Part shown: piece after piece, positions 32,840 through 41,818 of the stretch
How positions within the stretch are numbered: position 1 is the stretch's first letter
How the letters are laid out: every line of letters starts with the position of its first letter
Assembly: GCF_014207955.1 (NCBI RefSeq)
Contig: NZ_JACHLK010000003.1
Location: 310,001-374,000, forward strand
DNA from: Acidovorax soli
GTDB taxonomy: Bacteria > Pseudomonadota > Gammaproteobacteria > Burkholderiales > Burkholderiaceae_C
Reading direction: 5' to 3'
Length of the DNA stretch: 64,000 nucleotides
Made by a program: the position numbers and the translations under genes
Notes under the pieces: model-generated
What the model saw: the letters and a program-made list of their open reading frames with translations, nothing else
What the model was told of the DNA's origin: nothing
Database searches by the model: none

Positions 32840-35740
32840 TCAAGCCTCGAGCAGCTGGCGCAGCACGAAGGGCAAAATGCCGCCCGCCTGGTAGTAATCC
32901 ACCTCGATGGGGGTGTCGATGCGCAGCGTGACCACCACCTCCTGGCTGGAGCCGTCGGTCCGGCGAATCACCAGGGTGGCATCGCTCTGGGGCGTGAGGG
33001 CCGGGTCGGGCAGCACATTGATGGTCTCGTCGCCGGTGAGGCCCAGCGACTCCCACGAATCCGTGCCCTTGAACTGCAGCGGCAGCACGCCCATGCCCAC
33101 CAGGTTGGAGCGGTGGATGCGCTCAAAGCTGCGCGCCACCACGGCCTTGATGCCCAGCAGTTGCGTGCCCTTGGCGGCCCAGTCGCGGCTCGACCCGGTA
33201 CCGTACTCCTCGCCGGCAAAGATCACCGTGGGGGTCTTCTGCGCCATGTACTGCATGGCGGCGTCGAAGATGAACATCTTCTCGCCCTGCAGCGGCCCTT
33301 CGTTCTGGAACAGCGTGACGCCGCCCTCCTCGCGCGAACCATCGGCAGTGGGCGGGATCATCAGGTTCTTGATGCGCACGTTGGCGAAGGTGCCGCGCAT
33401 CATCACGTCGTGGTTGCCGCGGCGCGCGCCATAGCTGTTGAAGTCGGCCTTCTGCACGCCGTTGAGCTGCAGCCACTGGCCGGCGGGCGAGGTGGCCTTG
33501 ATGGAGCCCGCGGGCGAGATGTGGTCGGTGGTGATGGAGTCGCCGAACAGCGCCATGATGCGCGCGCCATGCACCTCGGAGGCCGTTGCGGCGCCCTGCT
33601 CCAGCGCGAAGCTGGCAAAGAACGGCGGCTCGGCGATGTAGGTGCTGGCAGGCCAGGTGTAGGCGTTGCCGCTCACGCCCTTGATCTTTTCCCAGAGCTT
33701 GCCGGGGTCGGTGCTCACCTTGGCGTAGTTCTCGCGGAAGGCCTTGCCGTTCATCGCGAACTTCATGAGCTGGTGCACCTCTTCACTGCTTGGCCAGATG
33801 TCGCCCAGGTAGATGTCGCGCCCGCCCTTGCCCTTGCCCACGGGCTCGGTCATGAGGTCCTTGAGCACCGTGCCGGCAATGGCATAGGCCACCACCAGCG
33901 GCGGGCTGGCCAGGAAGTTGGCCTTGAGGTTGGGGTGGATGCGCGCCTCGAAGTTGCGGTTGCCCGAGAGCACGGCGGCGCAGATGAGGTCGTTGCCCGT
34001 GATGGCCTCGTTGAGCTCGGGCGTGAGGTCGCCAGCATTGCCGATGCAGGTGGTGCAGCCGTAGCCGGCGAGCGCGAAGCCCAGCTTTTCGAGGTAGGGC
34101 AGGAGGCCGGTCTCGGTCAGGTAGTCGGTGACGATGCGCGAGCCCGGGGCCAGCGAGGTCTTGATGTGCGGCTGGACCTTGAGCCCGGCTTCCACGGCCT
34201 TCTTGGCCAGCAGGCCGGCGGCCAGCAGCACGCTGGGGTTGGAGGTGTTGGTGCAGCTGGTGATGGCGGCAATCAGCACGTCGCCATTGCCCACGGTGGG
34301 GTCGGCGCCCTTGGTGGGCATGGTCGCAGCGGCGTCCGCGTGGGCGGTGGCCAGGGCGGGCTTGTTGCCTTCCATCTCGGCCACCGAGCGGGGCGCGCCT
34401 GCGGGCGCGGGCTTGTCCTGGGGCGCGGCCTCCTGCACCAGGTCCTGACCGCGGTGGATGTGGTGGCGCGTGTGCAGCAGCTCGGCCGGGCGGTTGAAGC
34501 CGTTTTCGGCATTGGGCTTGCTGAACAGGTCGATGAACTGGCTGCTGACCTTGCCCAGCTCGATGCGGTCCTGCGGGCGCTTGGGGCCGGCCAGGCTGGG
34601 CGTGACGGTGCCCAGGTCGAGCGTGACGACCTTGGTGTAGTCGACCTCGCCGGCCAGCGGCACGCCGAAAAGGCCCTGGGCCTTGAAGTAGGCCTCGAAG
34701 GCCTCGATCTCGGCCTTGGTGCGGCCCGTGCCCTGGAAGTAGTCGATGGTCTTCTCGTCCACCGGGAAGAAGCCCATGGTGGCGCCGTACTCGGGCGCCA
34801 TGTTGCCGATGGTGGCACGGTCGGGCAGGGCCAGGGTGCGCGTGCCCTCGCCGAAGAACTCGACGAACTTGCCCACCACCTTGTGCTGGCGCAGGATCTC
34901 GGTCACGGTGAGCACCAGGTCGGTGGCGGTCACGCCCTCGCGCAGCTGGCCCGTGAGCTCGAAGCCCACCACATCGGGCGTGAGGAAGTAGACGGGCTGG
35001 CCCAGCATGGCGGCCTCGGCCTCGATGCCGCCCACGCCCCAGCCGACCACACCGATGCCGTTGATCATGGTGGTGTGGCTGTCGGTGCCGACCAGGGTGT
35101 CGGGGTAGTGCACGCCAGCCTTGGTCTTGTGCACGCCGCGCGCCAGGTACTCCAGGTTCACCTGGTGCACGATGCCGAAGCCCGGGGGCACCACACCGAA
35201 GGTGCTGAAGGCCTGCATGCCCCACTTCATGAACTCGTAGCGCTCGCGGTTGCGCTGGAACTCGAGCTTCATGTTGAGGTCGAGCGAATTCTTCTTGCCG
35301 TAGTAGTCGACCATGATGGAGTGGTCCACCACCAGGTCCACGGGCACCAGGGGTTCGATCTTCTTGGGGTTCTTGCCCAGCTTGGCGGCCACGCTGCGCA
35401 TGGCGGCCAGGTCGGCGAGCAGCGGCACGCCGGTGAAGTCCTGCAGCACGACGCGCGAGACGACGAAGGGGATCTCGTCCTTGCGTTCGGCCGTGGGGCC
35501 CCAGTGCGCAAGCTGGCGCACATGTTCGGCCGTGACCTTGCGGCCGTCGCAGTTGCGCAGCACCGACTCGAGCACGATGCGGATCGATACCGGCAGGCGC
35601 TTCACGCTGGGGTATTGCTGGGCCAGTGCGGGGAGGGAATAGAACTGTCCTGTCTTGCCGGACGCGGTCTTGAAGCTCTTGAGCGTGTTGGCAAAGGCGT
35701 GGCGGGCGGGCTGGGGCGACGACTTGGTCGATGTGGCCAT
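32840..35740 (-). CDS. acnA: Aconitate hydratase A
   Basis: The 966-residue monomeric aconitase interconverts citrate and isocitrate in the TCA cycle. The [4Fe-4S] ligands are visible as Cys496 ([12 protein letters not shown]) and Cys562/Cys565 ([10 protein letters not shown]). Other signatures: [35 protein letters not shown], and the swivel-domain [17 protein letters not shown] and [17 protein letters not shown] 35740 is preceded by AGGAG at good spacing. It is longer than the usual ~890 residues because of a linker insert around residues 430-480 ([20 protein letters not shown]), seen in other betaproteobacterial AcnA as far as I recall. Confidence 0.97.
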   Translation of the reverse strand: MATSTKSSPQPARHAFANTLKSFKTASGKTGQFYSLPALAQQYPSVKRLPVSIRIVLESVLRNCDGRKVTAEHVRQLAHWGPTAERKDEIPFVVSRVVLQDFTGVPLLADLAAMRSVAAKLGKNPKKIEPLVPVDLVVDHSIMVDYYGKKNSLDLNMKLEFQRNRERYEFMKWGMQAFSTFGVVPPGFGIVHQVNLEYLARGVHKTKAGVHYPDTLVGTDSHTTMINGIGVVGWGVGGIEAEAAMLGQPVYFLTPDVVGFELTGQLREGVTATDLVLTVTEILRQHKVVGKFVEFFGEGTRTLALPDRATIGNMAPEYGATMGFFPVDEKTIDYFQGTGRTKAEIEAFEAYFKAQGLFGVPLAGEVDYTKVVTLDLGTVTPSLAGPKRPQDRIELGKVSSQFIDLFSKPNAENGFNRPAELLHTRHHIHRGQDLVQEAAPQDKPAPAGAPRSVAEMEGNKPALATAHADAAATMPTKGADPTVGNGDVLIAAITSCTNTSNPSVLLAAGLLAKKAVEAGLKVQPHIKTSLAPGSRIVTDYLTETGLLPYLEKLGFALAGYGCTTCIGNAGDLTPELNEAITGNDLICAAVLSGNRNFEARIHPNLKANFLASPPLVVAYAIAGTVLKDLMTEPVGKGKGGRDIYLGDIWPSSEEVHQLMKFAMNGKAFRENYAKVSTDPGKLWEKIKGVSGNAYTWPASTYIAEPPFFASFALEQGAATASEVHGARIMALFGDSITTDHISPAGSIKATSPAGQWLQLNGVQKADFNSYGARRGNHDVMMRGTFANVRIKNLMIPPTADGSREEGGVTLFQNEGPLQGEKMFIFDAAMQYMAQKTPTVIFAGEEYGTGSSRDWAAKGTQLLGIKAVVARSFERIHRSNLVGMGVLPLQFKGTDSWESLGLTGDETINVLPDPALTPQSDATLVIRRTDGSSQEVVVTLRIDTPIEVDYYQAGGILPFVLRQLLEA

Positions 35741-35915
35741 GGCTGACTCCTGTGATGCGACAAGGCCTATTCTGTCAGTCCCGCGTGGCGGATGAAACGG
35801 TGGGGGTATGCCGGCACCGGGATGCCGTGGCATCGGCACGCCAAAAGGGGGCGACAGCCCCCTCTCCCATGGCACAGCGCGGCACCGGCCATGCGGCCGA
35901 TGCGGGTGCAGGCCT

Positions 35916-36320
35916 TCAGGCCGCGGCCAGCGTCGGCAGGCGGCGCATGCCGAACCACTGCACTTCCGCCAGCAGGCCCACCGAGACCACATGCACGACC
36001 AGGTAGGTCTGGCCCCAGACGGTGGGCGCCACGGCGGAGCCCAGCAGCAGCGCCAGGCTGCCCAGGGCCCATGCCGCATTGCCCGCGGCCAGGCAGCCCA
36101 GCAGGCCGCGCGGCAGCCTGCGCTGGCTGGCGATGCCACCGGCCAGCAGCGCGTAGGCCAGCAGCGCCACGCCGCTGCCCTGGACCAGGCCCGCAGACAG
36201 GCCGAACCACTGCGACAGTGTGTCGGTCAGGGCCAGGTGCAGGGTACCGAGGAGCACGCCGGTGGCAGCATCGAACCACACCACGGCACGCAGGAACGAG
36301 GGAGAGGACAGGAAGGACAT
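35916..36320 (-). CDS. Small four-helix membrane protein, unknown
   Basis: The 134-residue protein has four hydrophobic segments (about 8-30, 42-62, 70-92, 98-120) with a short basic tail ([11 protein letters not shown]). I do not recognise a named family. ATG 36320 has AAGGAG at correct spacing. It is divergent from the XRE regulator at 36438, with 117 bp between the starts, so that regulator is its natural candidate controller. A longer open frame across the divergent promoter is spurious. Confidence 0.75.
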   Translation of the reverse strand: MSFLSSPSFLRAVVWFDAATGVLLGTLHLALTDTLSQWFGLSAGLVQGSGVALLAYALLAGGIASQRRLPRGLLGCLAAGNAAWALGSLALLLGSAVAPTVWGQTYLVVHVVSVGLLAEVQWFGMRRLPTLAAA

Positions 36321-36437
36321 GAGGGACTCCTTGGGTTGAATCGATTGGAAGAGCCTCCATGGTTGCCGTGGGCGCTCACGGCGTCGATGACATCCGAGGT
36401 AATGGCCCGCATGCGATATGCCTCTAGGATGCGGGGC

Positions 36438-37310
36438 ATGAGCAGCACACACCACGCCCCACGCCCCTCCCTGCCCCACCGGCCCGCGGCCGCGGGCCAC
36501 CGCGGCAGCACGCCGGGCCCCGCCTCGTTCGGCGACCACCTGCGCACCTGGCGCCAGCAGCGCCACCTGAGCCAGCTGGAGCTGGCTGACGAGGCGGACA
36601 TCTCCACCCGCCATGTGAGCTTCATGGAGACCGGCCGCACCAACCCCAGCCGCGAGATGGTGCTGCGCCTGTGCGAGCGCCTGGCCATCCCGCTGCGCGA
36701 GCGCAATGCCCTGCTGGTGGCGGCCGGCTATGCGCCCATGTACCGCGAGCGCGCCTTGGACGACCCGGCCCTGGCCGCCGCGCGCCGGGCTGTGGAACTG
36801 GTGCTCAAGGGGCACGAGCCCTGCCCTGCGCTGGCGCTGGACCGCTGCTGGAACGTGGTGGCCACCAACCGCGCCGCCCAGGCGCTGCTGGCCAACCATG
36901 TGAGCCCCGAGCTGCTGGAAGGGCCCGTGAACGTGTTCCGCCTGAGCCTGCACCCCAAGGGCCTGGCACCGCACATTGCCAACCTGGCCCAGTGGCGGGC
37001 GCACCTGTTCGAGCGCCTGCGCCAGCAGATCCAGGCCACGGCCGACCCGGTGCTGATCGCCTTGCAGGCCGAGCTGCTGGAATACCCGGCGCCCGAGGAG
37101 CCGAGCCCCCTGGTGCTCGATGGTGAAATGCTGGGCGTGGTAATGCCCTTCTGCTTTCAAAGTGCGCGCGGCACCCTTTCATTTATCAGTACCACCACCA
37201 TATTCGGCACCCCGGTGGATGTGACCCTGCAGGAGCTGGCCGTGGAGTCATTCTTTCCGGCCGATGAATTCACCGCCCAGGTATTGCGCGAAATGGCCGC
37301 CAGCGCCTGA
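36438..37310 (+). CDS. XRE-family transcriptional regulator (MmyB-like)
   Basis: The 290-residue regulator has a Pro/His-rich N-terminal extension (about 1-28), a Cro/CI-type helix-turn-helix (about 32-90: FGDHLRTWRQQRHLSQLELADEADISTRHVSFMETGRTNPSREMVLRL) and a C-terminal MmyB-like sensor domain. The latter includes ALALDRCWNVVATNRAAQALL and the late region LQELAVESFFPADEFTAQVL. MmyB-like domains are predicted ligand-binding (PAS-related). It is divergent from the small membrane protein gene and probably regulates it and itself. ATG 36438 follows AGGATGCGGGGC; a start nine bases earlier is possible. A strong hairpin terminator follows at 37432. Confidence 0.9.
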   Translation: MSSTHHAPRPSLPHRPAAAGHRGSTPGPASFGDHLRTWRQQRHLSQLELADEADISTRHVSFMETGRTNPSREMVLRLCERLAIPLRERNALLVAAGYAPMYRERALDDPALAAARRAVELVLKGHEPCPALALDRCWNVVATNRAAQALLANHVSPELLEGPVNVFRLSLHPKGLAPHIANLAQWRAHLFERLRQQIQATADPVLIALQAELLEYPAPEEPSPLVLDGEMLGVVMPFCFQSARGTLSFISTTTIFGTPVDVTLQELAVESFFPADEFTAQVLREMAASA

Positions 37311-37431
37311 CACCCGCAGAGCCGGCGGGCGCGCCGCGCAAGGAAGCATGTTGTGTTACAAGCCCGTTATCTGCCGCAATGCCCGCGGGCAACGAACCGG
37401 GCCCAATGCGCGTTTATTGTGCACGCCATGC

Positions 37432-37461
37432 AAAAAGCCCGCAGTTGCGGGCTTTTTTCTC
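37432..37461. terminator. Bidirectional terminator between XRE regulator and H-NS-like gene
   Basis: AAAAAGCCCGCA GTT GCGGGCTTTTTT: an 8-bp GC-rich stem between A and T tracts. It can end both convergent transcripts. Confidence 0.9.
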
Positions 37462-37505
37462 TCAAGCGGGCCGGCAAACAACCGGCATGCCATGGATGGC
37501 TCGGA

Positions 37506-37796
37506 TCAAATGGCGAACTTTTCGCGGTTTTCGTTTTGAATCCACTTGGGGGCCTTGCCCCGGCCCGTCCAGGTCTGGCCGGTGGCCGGATCACGGTACT
37601 TGGGCGCCACCTTGGTGCCAGCGCTGGCGCTGCGGGCGCGGCCGGTGGGGAACACGTCCTGCGCGGTCAGGCCAAACTCCGCCACCAAAGCACGCACCTG
37701 CGACACGGCATCCGACAGCTCGCGCTTGCGCGCCTCACCGATTTGCTGTTCCAGGGCATCGCGTTGCTTGAGGAGTTCTTTGTAGCTGGTTGTCAT
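37506..37796 (-). CDS. H-NS-family histone-like nucleoid protein
   Basis: The 96-residue protein has an N-terminal coiled coil (about 4-40: ELLKQRDALEQQIGEARKRELSDAVSQVRALVAEFG) and the C-terminal H-NS/BpH3 DNA-binding motif (KYRDPATGQTWTGRGKAPKWI, 66-86). Such proteins bind AT-rich DNA and repress foreign or curved promoters. ATG 37796 gives the usual MTTSYKELL start; the extended frame is not supported. The upstream region is AT-rich and holds a TATAAT box and a perfect inverted repeat. The bidirectional terminator at 37432 lies downstream. Confidence 0.93.
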   Translation of the reverse strand: MTTSYKELLKQRDALEQQIGEARKRELSDAVSQVRALVAEFGLTAQDVFPTGRARSASAGTKVAPKYRDPATGQTWTGRGKAPKWIQNENREKFAI

Positions 37797-37830
37797 GGTA
37801 TGTTGAACTGCTGGGTGGACAAAGGAGGCC

Positions 37831-37848
37831 CCATTATAGGAATAATGG
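37831..37848 (-). promoter_or_regulatory. H-NS-like gene promoter region with inverted repeat
   Basis: CCATTAT AGGA ATAATGG is a perfect 7-bp inverted repeat; read on the minus strand it contains TATAAT (37833-37838) 37 bp before the start codon. It could be the -10 box together with an operator. Further upstream (to 37934) the DNA is A-rich, unlike the rest of the window. Confidence 0.5.
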
Positions 37849-37934
37849 ACAAACTTTGCCGGATTTGGCAAAAAAATCGTGACAAGCCGTTGAAACAACA
37901 CCCGGGGCGAAAATCAATCCAGATGTCCAGGTAA

Positions 37935-39239
37935 TCAGCCCGACGGGTCGGGCTGGTCGATTTGCGCCAATACCCGGTCGATTCTCTTGCCCTCCAGGCC
38001 CAGCACCTCGAATATCCACCCGGCACAGACAATGCGCTCGCCCACCGCCGGCAAATGGCCGGATTCGGCCATGAGCAATCCCGCCAGGGTGTTGTAACGG
38101 CCCCGCGCCTCGGCGGGTAACTCGCGAATATCCAGGCGCGCCTTGAGCTCGGTGACCGGCATCAGGCCGTCGAGCAGCCATGCGCCGTCTTCGCGCTGCG
38201 TGGCCCAGGCGTCGGTGGCCGCACCGGGCTGGAGCTCTCCGGTGATCGCCTCCAGCAGGTCGCGCGGCGTCATGATGCCCTGCACCACGCCATATTCATC
38301 GACCACGAAGACCATGCGGCCGGAGCGTGCGCGGAATTGCCCGAGCAGCTCCATGCCGCTCAGGGTTTCGGGCAGGAAGGCCGCCGGCAGCGCATGCTGC
38401 TCGATGGGGCCTGGGGTCTGCGCGCCCAGTTCCAGCAGGCGCGCCACGCTGACCAGGCCCACCACCTCGTCGAGCGAACCGCGGCACACCGGGTACCAGG
38501 AATGGGCGCCATGGCCGCCACCGGCGCCCGCCCTCTGCAGGGCCTCGGCCACGGAGAGCCGTGCCTCGAGCCACTGCACGTCTGCCCGGGGCACCATCAG
38601 CGAGGTCAGCGGCCGGTCATCGAGGCGGAACACGTTGCGCACCATCTGGTGCTCATGGTGTTCGATCACGCCGGCATCGCGGCCCTCCTCCAGGCTCGCC
38701 ACGATCTCCTCCTGCGTCACGGCACGGCCGGCGTTGTTGTCGATGCGCAGCAGGCCCAGCACGCCCTGGGTGGACAGCGCCAGCAGGCGCACGAAGGGCT
38801 TGGCCACCCGGGCCACGCCGGCCATGGGCCGCGCGACGAAGCGGGCCACGGTTTCGGGGTAGAGCTGGCCGATGCGCTTGGGCACCAGCTCGCCAAAAAC
38901 GATGGTGATGAAGGTGATGGCCGTGACCACGAGTGCTGTGGCACTGATGGCGGCGGCCCGCTCGGGCGCCCCGAGCAGCTGCAGCCAGCGCGCCAGGTCG
39001 TCGCTGAAGGCGGCCTCGCCGATGATGCCGTTGAGCATGCCGATGGAGGTGATGCCCACCTGCACCGACGACAGGAACTGGGTCGGGTTGTCGAGCAGGT
39101 CGAGCGAGGCTTGCGCGCCCTTGTCGCCCTCGGCCGCCAATGCCACCAGGCGCGACCTGCGGCTCGACGCCAGCGCCAGCTCGGACATGGCAAACACGCC
39201 GTTGAGCAGCGTGAGCAGCGCAATCAGCAGAAAATCCAT
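37935..39239 (-). CDS. CorC/HlyC-type transporter (DUF21-CBS pair)
   Basis: The 434-residue protein has a DUF21/CNNM membrane domain with about four hydrophobic segments (MDFLLIALLTLLNGVFAMSELALASSRRSRL at the start; TFITIVFGELVPKRIG), a CBS pair (about 205-335, SLMVPRADVQWL and GRMVFVVDEYGVVQGIMT), and a C-terminal CorC/HlyC domain (about 350-430). Members are linked to magnesium/cobalt efflux or stress; haemolysis is a historical name. It is divergent from apaH with only 21 bp between start codons, so the promoters overlap the coding ends. Confidence 0.92.
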   Translation of the reverse strand: MDFLLIALLTLLNGVFAMSELALASSRRSRLVALAAEGDKGAQASLDLLDNPTQFLSSVQVGITSIGMLNGIIGEAAFSDDLARWLQLLGAPERAAAISATALVVTAITFITIVFGELVPKRIGQLYPETVARFVARPMAGVARVAKPFVRLLALSTQGVLGLLRIDNNAGRAVTQEEIVASLEEGRDAGVIEHHEHQMVRNVFRLDDRPLTSLMVPRADVQWLEARLSVAEALQRAGAGGGHGAHSWYPVCRGSLDEVVGLVSVARLLELGAQTPGPIEQHALPAAFLPETLSGMELLGQFRARSGRMVFVVDEYGVVQGIMTPRDLLEAITGELQPGAATDAWATQREDGAWLLDGLMPVTELKARLDIRELPAEARGRYNTLAGLLMAESGHLPAVGERIVCAGWIFEVLGLEGKRIDRVLAQIDQPDPSG

Positions 39240-39260
39240 GGTTCGACAAATGGGAACACG

Positions 39261-40103
39261 ATGGCACTTTACTGCATCGGCGACATCCAGGGCTGCGACA
39301 GCGCCCTCGGACGCCTTCTGGACACGGTCGGTTTTTCCGCCAGCCGCGACACGGTCTACCTGCTCGGCGACCTGGTGAACCGGGGCCCCGAATCGGCGGC
39401 CGTGCTGCGCCGCTGCATGGCGGCAGGCGATGCGCTGCGGCCGCTGCTGGGCAACCACGATCTGCACCTGCTGGCGGCAGCGCACGGCGCGCGCAAGCCC
39501 TCCCGCAAGGACACACTGGCACCGGTGCTCGAGGCGCAGGACCGCGAGGCCCTGCTCGGCTGGCTGCGCCAGCAGCCGCTGATGCGCACGCATGTCCACG
39601 CGGGGGAGCGCCTGGCCATGGTCCATGCCGGCCTGCTGCCGGCCTGGACGGTGGACGAGGCGCTGGTGCTGGCAGGCGAAGTGCAGGCAGTGCTGCGCGG
39701 CCCGGGGCTGCAGGACTTTCTGCACCAGATGTATGGCAACGGGCCGGACCGCTGGGACCCGGCCCTCACGGGCATGGACCGCCTGCGCACCATCGTCAAT
39801 GCGATGACCCGGCTGCGCTTTTGCTCACCCGGCGGGGTGATGGATTTCGAAAGCACCGAGAGCGCGGACACGCCCCCCACCGGCCTGATGCCCTGGTTCG
39901 ACGTGCCGGGGCGGCAAGCGGCAGGCAGCCTGGTGGCCTTTGGCCACTGGTCGACCCTGGGATTGCTGGACCGCAGCGACACCCTGGCGCTGGACACGGG
40001 CTGTGTCTGGGGCGGCTGCCTCTCTGCGGTGCGCTTTGGCACCACGCTGGCCGACCGCGAGCTGCTGCAGGTGCACTGCGAGCAAGCCCAAAAACCGGGC
40101 TGA
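39261..40103 (+). CDS. apaH: Symmetrical bis(5'-nucleosyl)-tetraphosphatase
   Basis: The 280-residue metallophosphatase hydrolyses Ap4A to two ADP. The phosphoesterase signature is present: GDIQGC (7-12), GDLVNRGP (about 36-43), GNHD (about 64), then HAGLLPAW and the late FGHWSTLG His. Length matches E. coli ApaH. It is divergent from the CorC-type gene and convergent with the helicase gene (46 bp gap). Confidence 0.96.
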   Translation: MALYCIGDIQGCDSALGRLLDTVGFSASRDTVYLLGDLVNRGPESAAVLRRCMAAGDALRPLLGNHDLHLLAAAHGARKPSRKDTLAPVLEAQDREALLGWLRQQPLMRTHVHAGERLAMVHAGLLPAWTVDEALVLAGEVQAVLRGPGLQDFLHQMYGNGPDRWDPALTGMDRLRTIVNAMTRLRFCSPGGVMDFESTESADTPPTGLMPWFDVPGRQAAGSLVAFGHWSTLGLLDRSDTLALDTGCVWGGCLSAVRFGTTLADRELLQVHCEQAQKPG

Positions 40104-40149
40104 GCAGAGCACCCTGCCTGCGGGGCACCGGGCCCCGCGCTGCGCGACC

Positions 40150-41637
40150 TCAGGAGGTGACGGCGGCCTTGAACAGCGCCGCAACCTTGCGCTTGGGCTT
40201 GATGTTGGCCGACACGCTGCTGCGTGGGCCGGCCGAGCGCGAGGCCTCCCATGCCGGGGCGTTGTCACCGGCGGGGCTGGCTTCGTAGGGCTTCTCGAAG
40301 AACGGATCGCGCGAGGCCACGGCAGGGCGGAAGCCCCGGTGCTGTTCACGCCCCTCGCGGGATTCACGGCCGCCACGGTACTCGCGGTCGCGCTCGCGGC
40401 GTGGGCCGGAAGGGATGCCGTCGCGGCCATCGCCGGTTTCGCCGGCTTCGCGCCAGGCACGGCGACCGTCGTTGATGCGGCCGCGGGGCTGGTCTTCGTC
40501 GTACTCGATGGCTTCGAGTTCGATCTTCTTCTTGATGAGCTTCTCGATGTCGGCCACCAGGCGGGCATCGCTGCCCGAGACCAGGGTCACGGCCAGGCCC
40601 GAGGCGCCGGCACGGCCGGTGCGGCCGATGCGGTGCACGTAGTCTTCGGCGTTGAAGGGCACGTCGAAGTTGAACACCGCGGGCACGTCCTTGATGTCGA
40701 GGCCGCGCGCGGCCACGTCGGTACAGACCAGCAGGTCGACTTCGCCCTTCTTGAAGGCTTCCAGGGCTTTCAGGCGCTCGTCCTGGCTCTTGTCGCCATG
40801 CAGGGCCGCGGTCTTGAGGCCCTCGCGCTCCAGGCTGCGCGCCAGGCGAGCACAGCCGAGCTTGCTGTTCACGAAGATGAAGGCCTGCTTGATGCTGCGG
40901 CTCTTGAGCACCTGGTGGATGGCGCGGCGCTTGTCGTCGTCATTGGCACTGTAGAAGCGCTGCTCCACCGTGGAGGCCGTCTCGTTGGGGCGGGCCACCT
41001 CGATGGTGATGGGGTTCTGCAGGTAGCTGCTGGCCAGGCGCTTGATCTCGGGCGAGAAGGTGGCCGAGAACAGCAGCGTGGTGCGCTGCTTGGGCAGGTA
41101 GGACAGGATGCGCTGCAGGTCGGGCAGGAAGCCGATGTCCAGCATGCGGTCGGCTTCGTCGAGCACCACGTACTCGACCTGGTTGAGCACCGCGTTCTTG
41201 GCTTCGATGTGGTCGAGCAGGCGGCCCGGCGTGGCCACGAGCACTTCGACGCCCTTCTTGAGTTCCAGCGTCTGCGGCTTCATGTCCATGCCGCCGAACA
41301 CCACGGTGCTGCGCAGCTTGGTGTGCTTGGCGTACAGGGCGATCTGCTGGGCCACCTGGTCGGCCAGCTCGCGCGTGGGCAGCAGCACCAGGGCACGCAC
41401 GGGGTGGCGGGCCGGCGAGGTGGAGGTGTTCTCGTGCTTGAGCAGGCGCTGCAGCAGGGGCAGCGAAAACGCCGCCGTCTTGCCGGTCCCGGTCTGGGCG
41501 GCACCCATCACGTCCTGGCCGGTCAGCACCACGGGAATGGCCTGGGCCTGGATGGGCGTCATGGACTCGTAGCCCATTTCGGCCACGGCACGCGCCAGCG
41601 GCTCGGCCAGCGAAAGATTGGAAAAAGAACTTGTCAT
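40150..41637 (-). CDS. rhlE: DEAD-box RNA helicase (RhlE type)
   Basis: The 495-residue DEAD-box helicase has the Q motif GYESMTPIQAQAIP, motif I AAQTGTGKT, PTRELA, DEADRMLD (DEAD), SAT (LFSATFS), and VI HRIGRTGRAG. A basic, Arg/Gly-rich C-terminal tail (GPRRERDREYRGGRESREG) ends in KPKRKVAALFKAA, typical of RhlE-like helicases that act in rRNA processing or RNA decay. Whether it is RhlE or a close paralogue cannot be settled from one sequence. It is convergent with apaH. Confidence 0.92.
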   Translation of the reverse strand: MTSSFSNLSLAEPLARAVAEMGYESMTPIQAQAIPVVLTGQDVMGAAQTGTGKTAAFSLPLLQRLLKHENTSTSPARHPVRALVLLPTRELADQVAQQIALYAKHTKLRSTVVFGGMDMKPQTLELKKGVEVLVATPGRLLDHIEAKNAVLNQVEYVVLDEADRMLDIGFLPDLQRILSYLPKQRTTLLFSATFSPEIKRLASSYLQNPITIEVARPNETASTVEQRFYSANDDDKRRAIHQVLKSRSIKQAFIFVNSKLGCARLARSLEREGLKTAALHGDKSQDERLKALEAFKKGEVDLLVCTDVAARGLDIKDVPAVFNFDVPFNAEDYVHRIGRTGRAGASGLAVTLVSGSDARLVADIEKLIKKKIELEAIEYDEDQPRGRINDGRRAWREAGETGDGRDGIPSGPRRERDREYRGGRESREGREQHRGFRPAVASRDPFFEKPYEASPAGDNAPAWEASRSAGPRSSVSANIKPKRKVAALFKAAVTS

Positions 41638-41800
41638 TTAGCCCTCTATTGTCGCACTGGCGGCCCAAACACACCATGGGGGTGGCAGGCAAGGGTGAAT
41701 CCACCGAGCCATGCCGCCAGCAGGCTGGATTCATTGCTTTTACTTTGATAGCAAGAAACCAATAACCATCAAGCTGCAGATGGCAATTTTCGGGGCCCAG

Positions 41801-41818
41801 GGGCCCGTTGACGGGCCC
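41801..41818 (-). other. Hairpin after the SulP-STAS-cNMP gene
   Basis: GGGCCCGT TG ACGGGCCC forms a perfect 8-bp stem overlapping the end of the stop codon. A second overlapping GGGGCCCAGGGGCCC stem lies next to it. No T tract follows on the minus strand, so a 3'-end stabiliser is as likely as a terminator. Confidence 0.5.

Noticed and set aside
29194-32931. Open frame of 1245 codons on the plus strand
   Set aside because: It lies antisense to the two GGDEF-EAL genes, which have full domains. GC-rich third positions keep the antisense frame free of stops; its His/Gln/Gly-rich translation has no domain.
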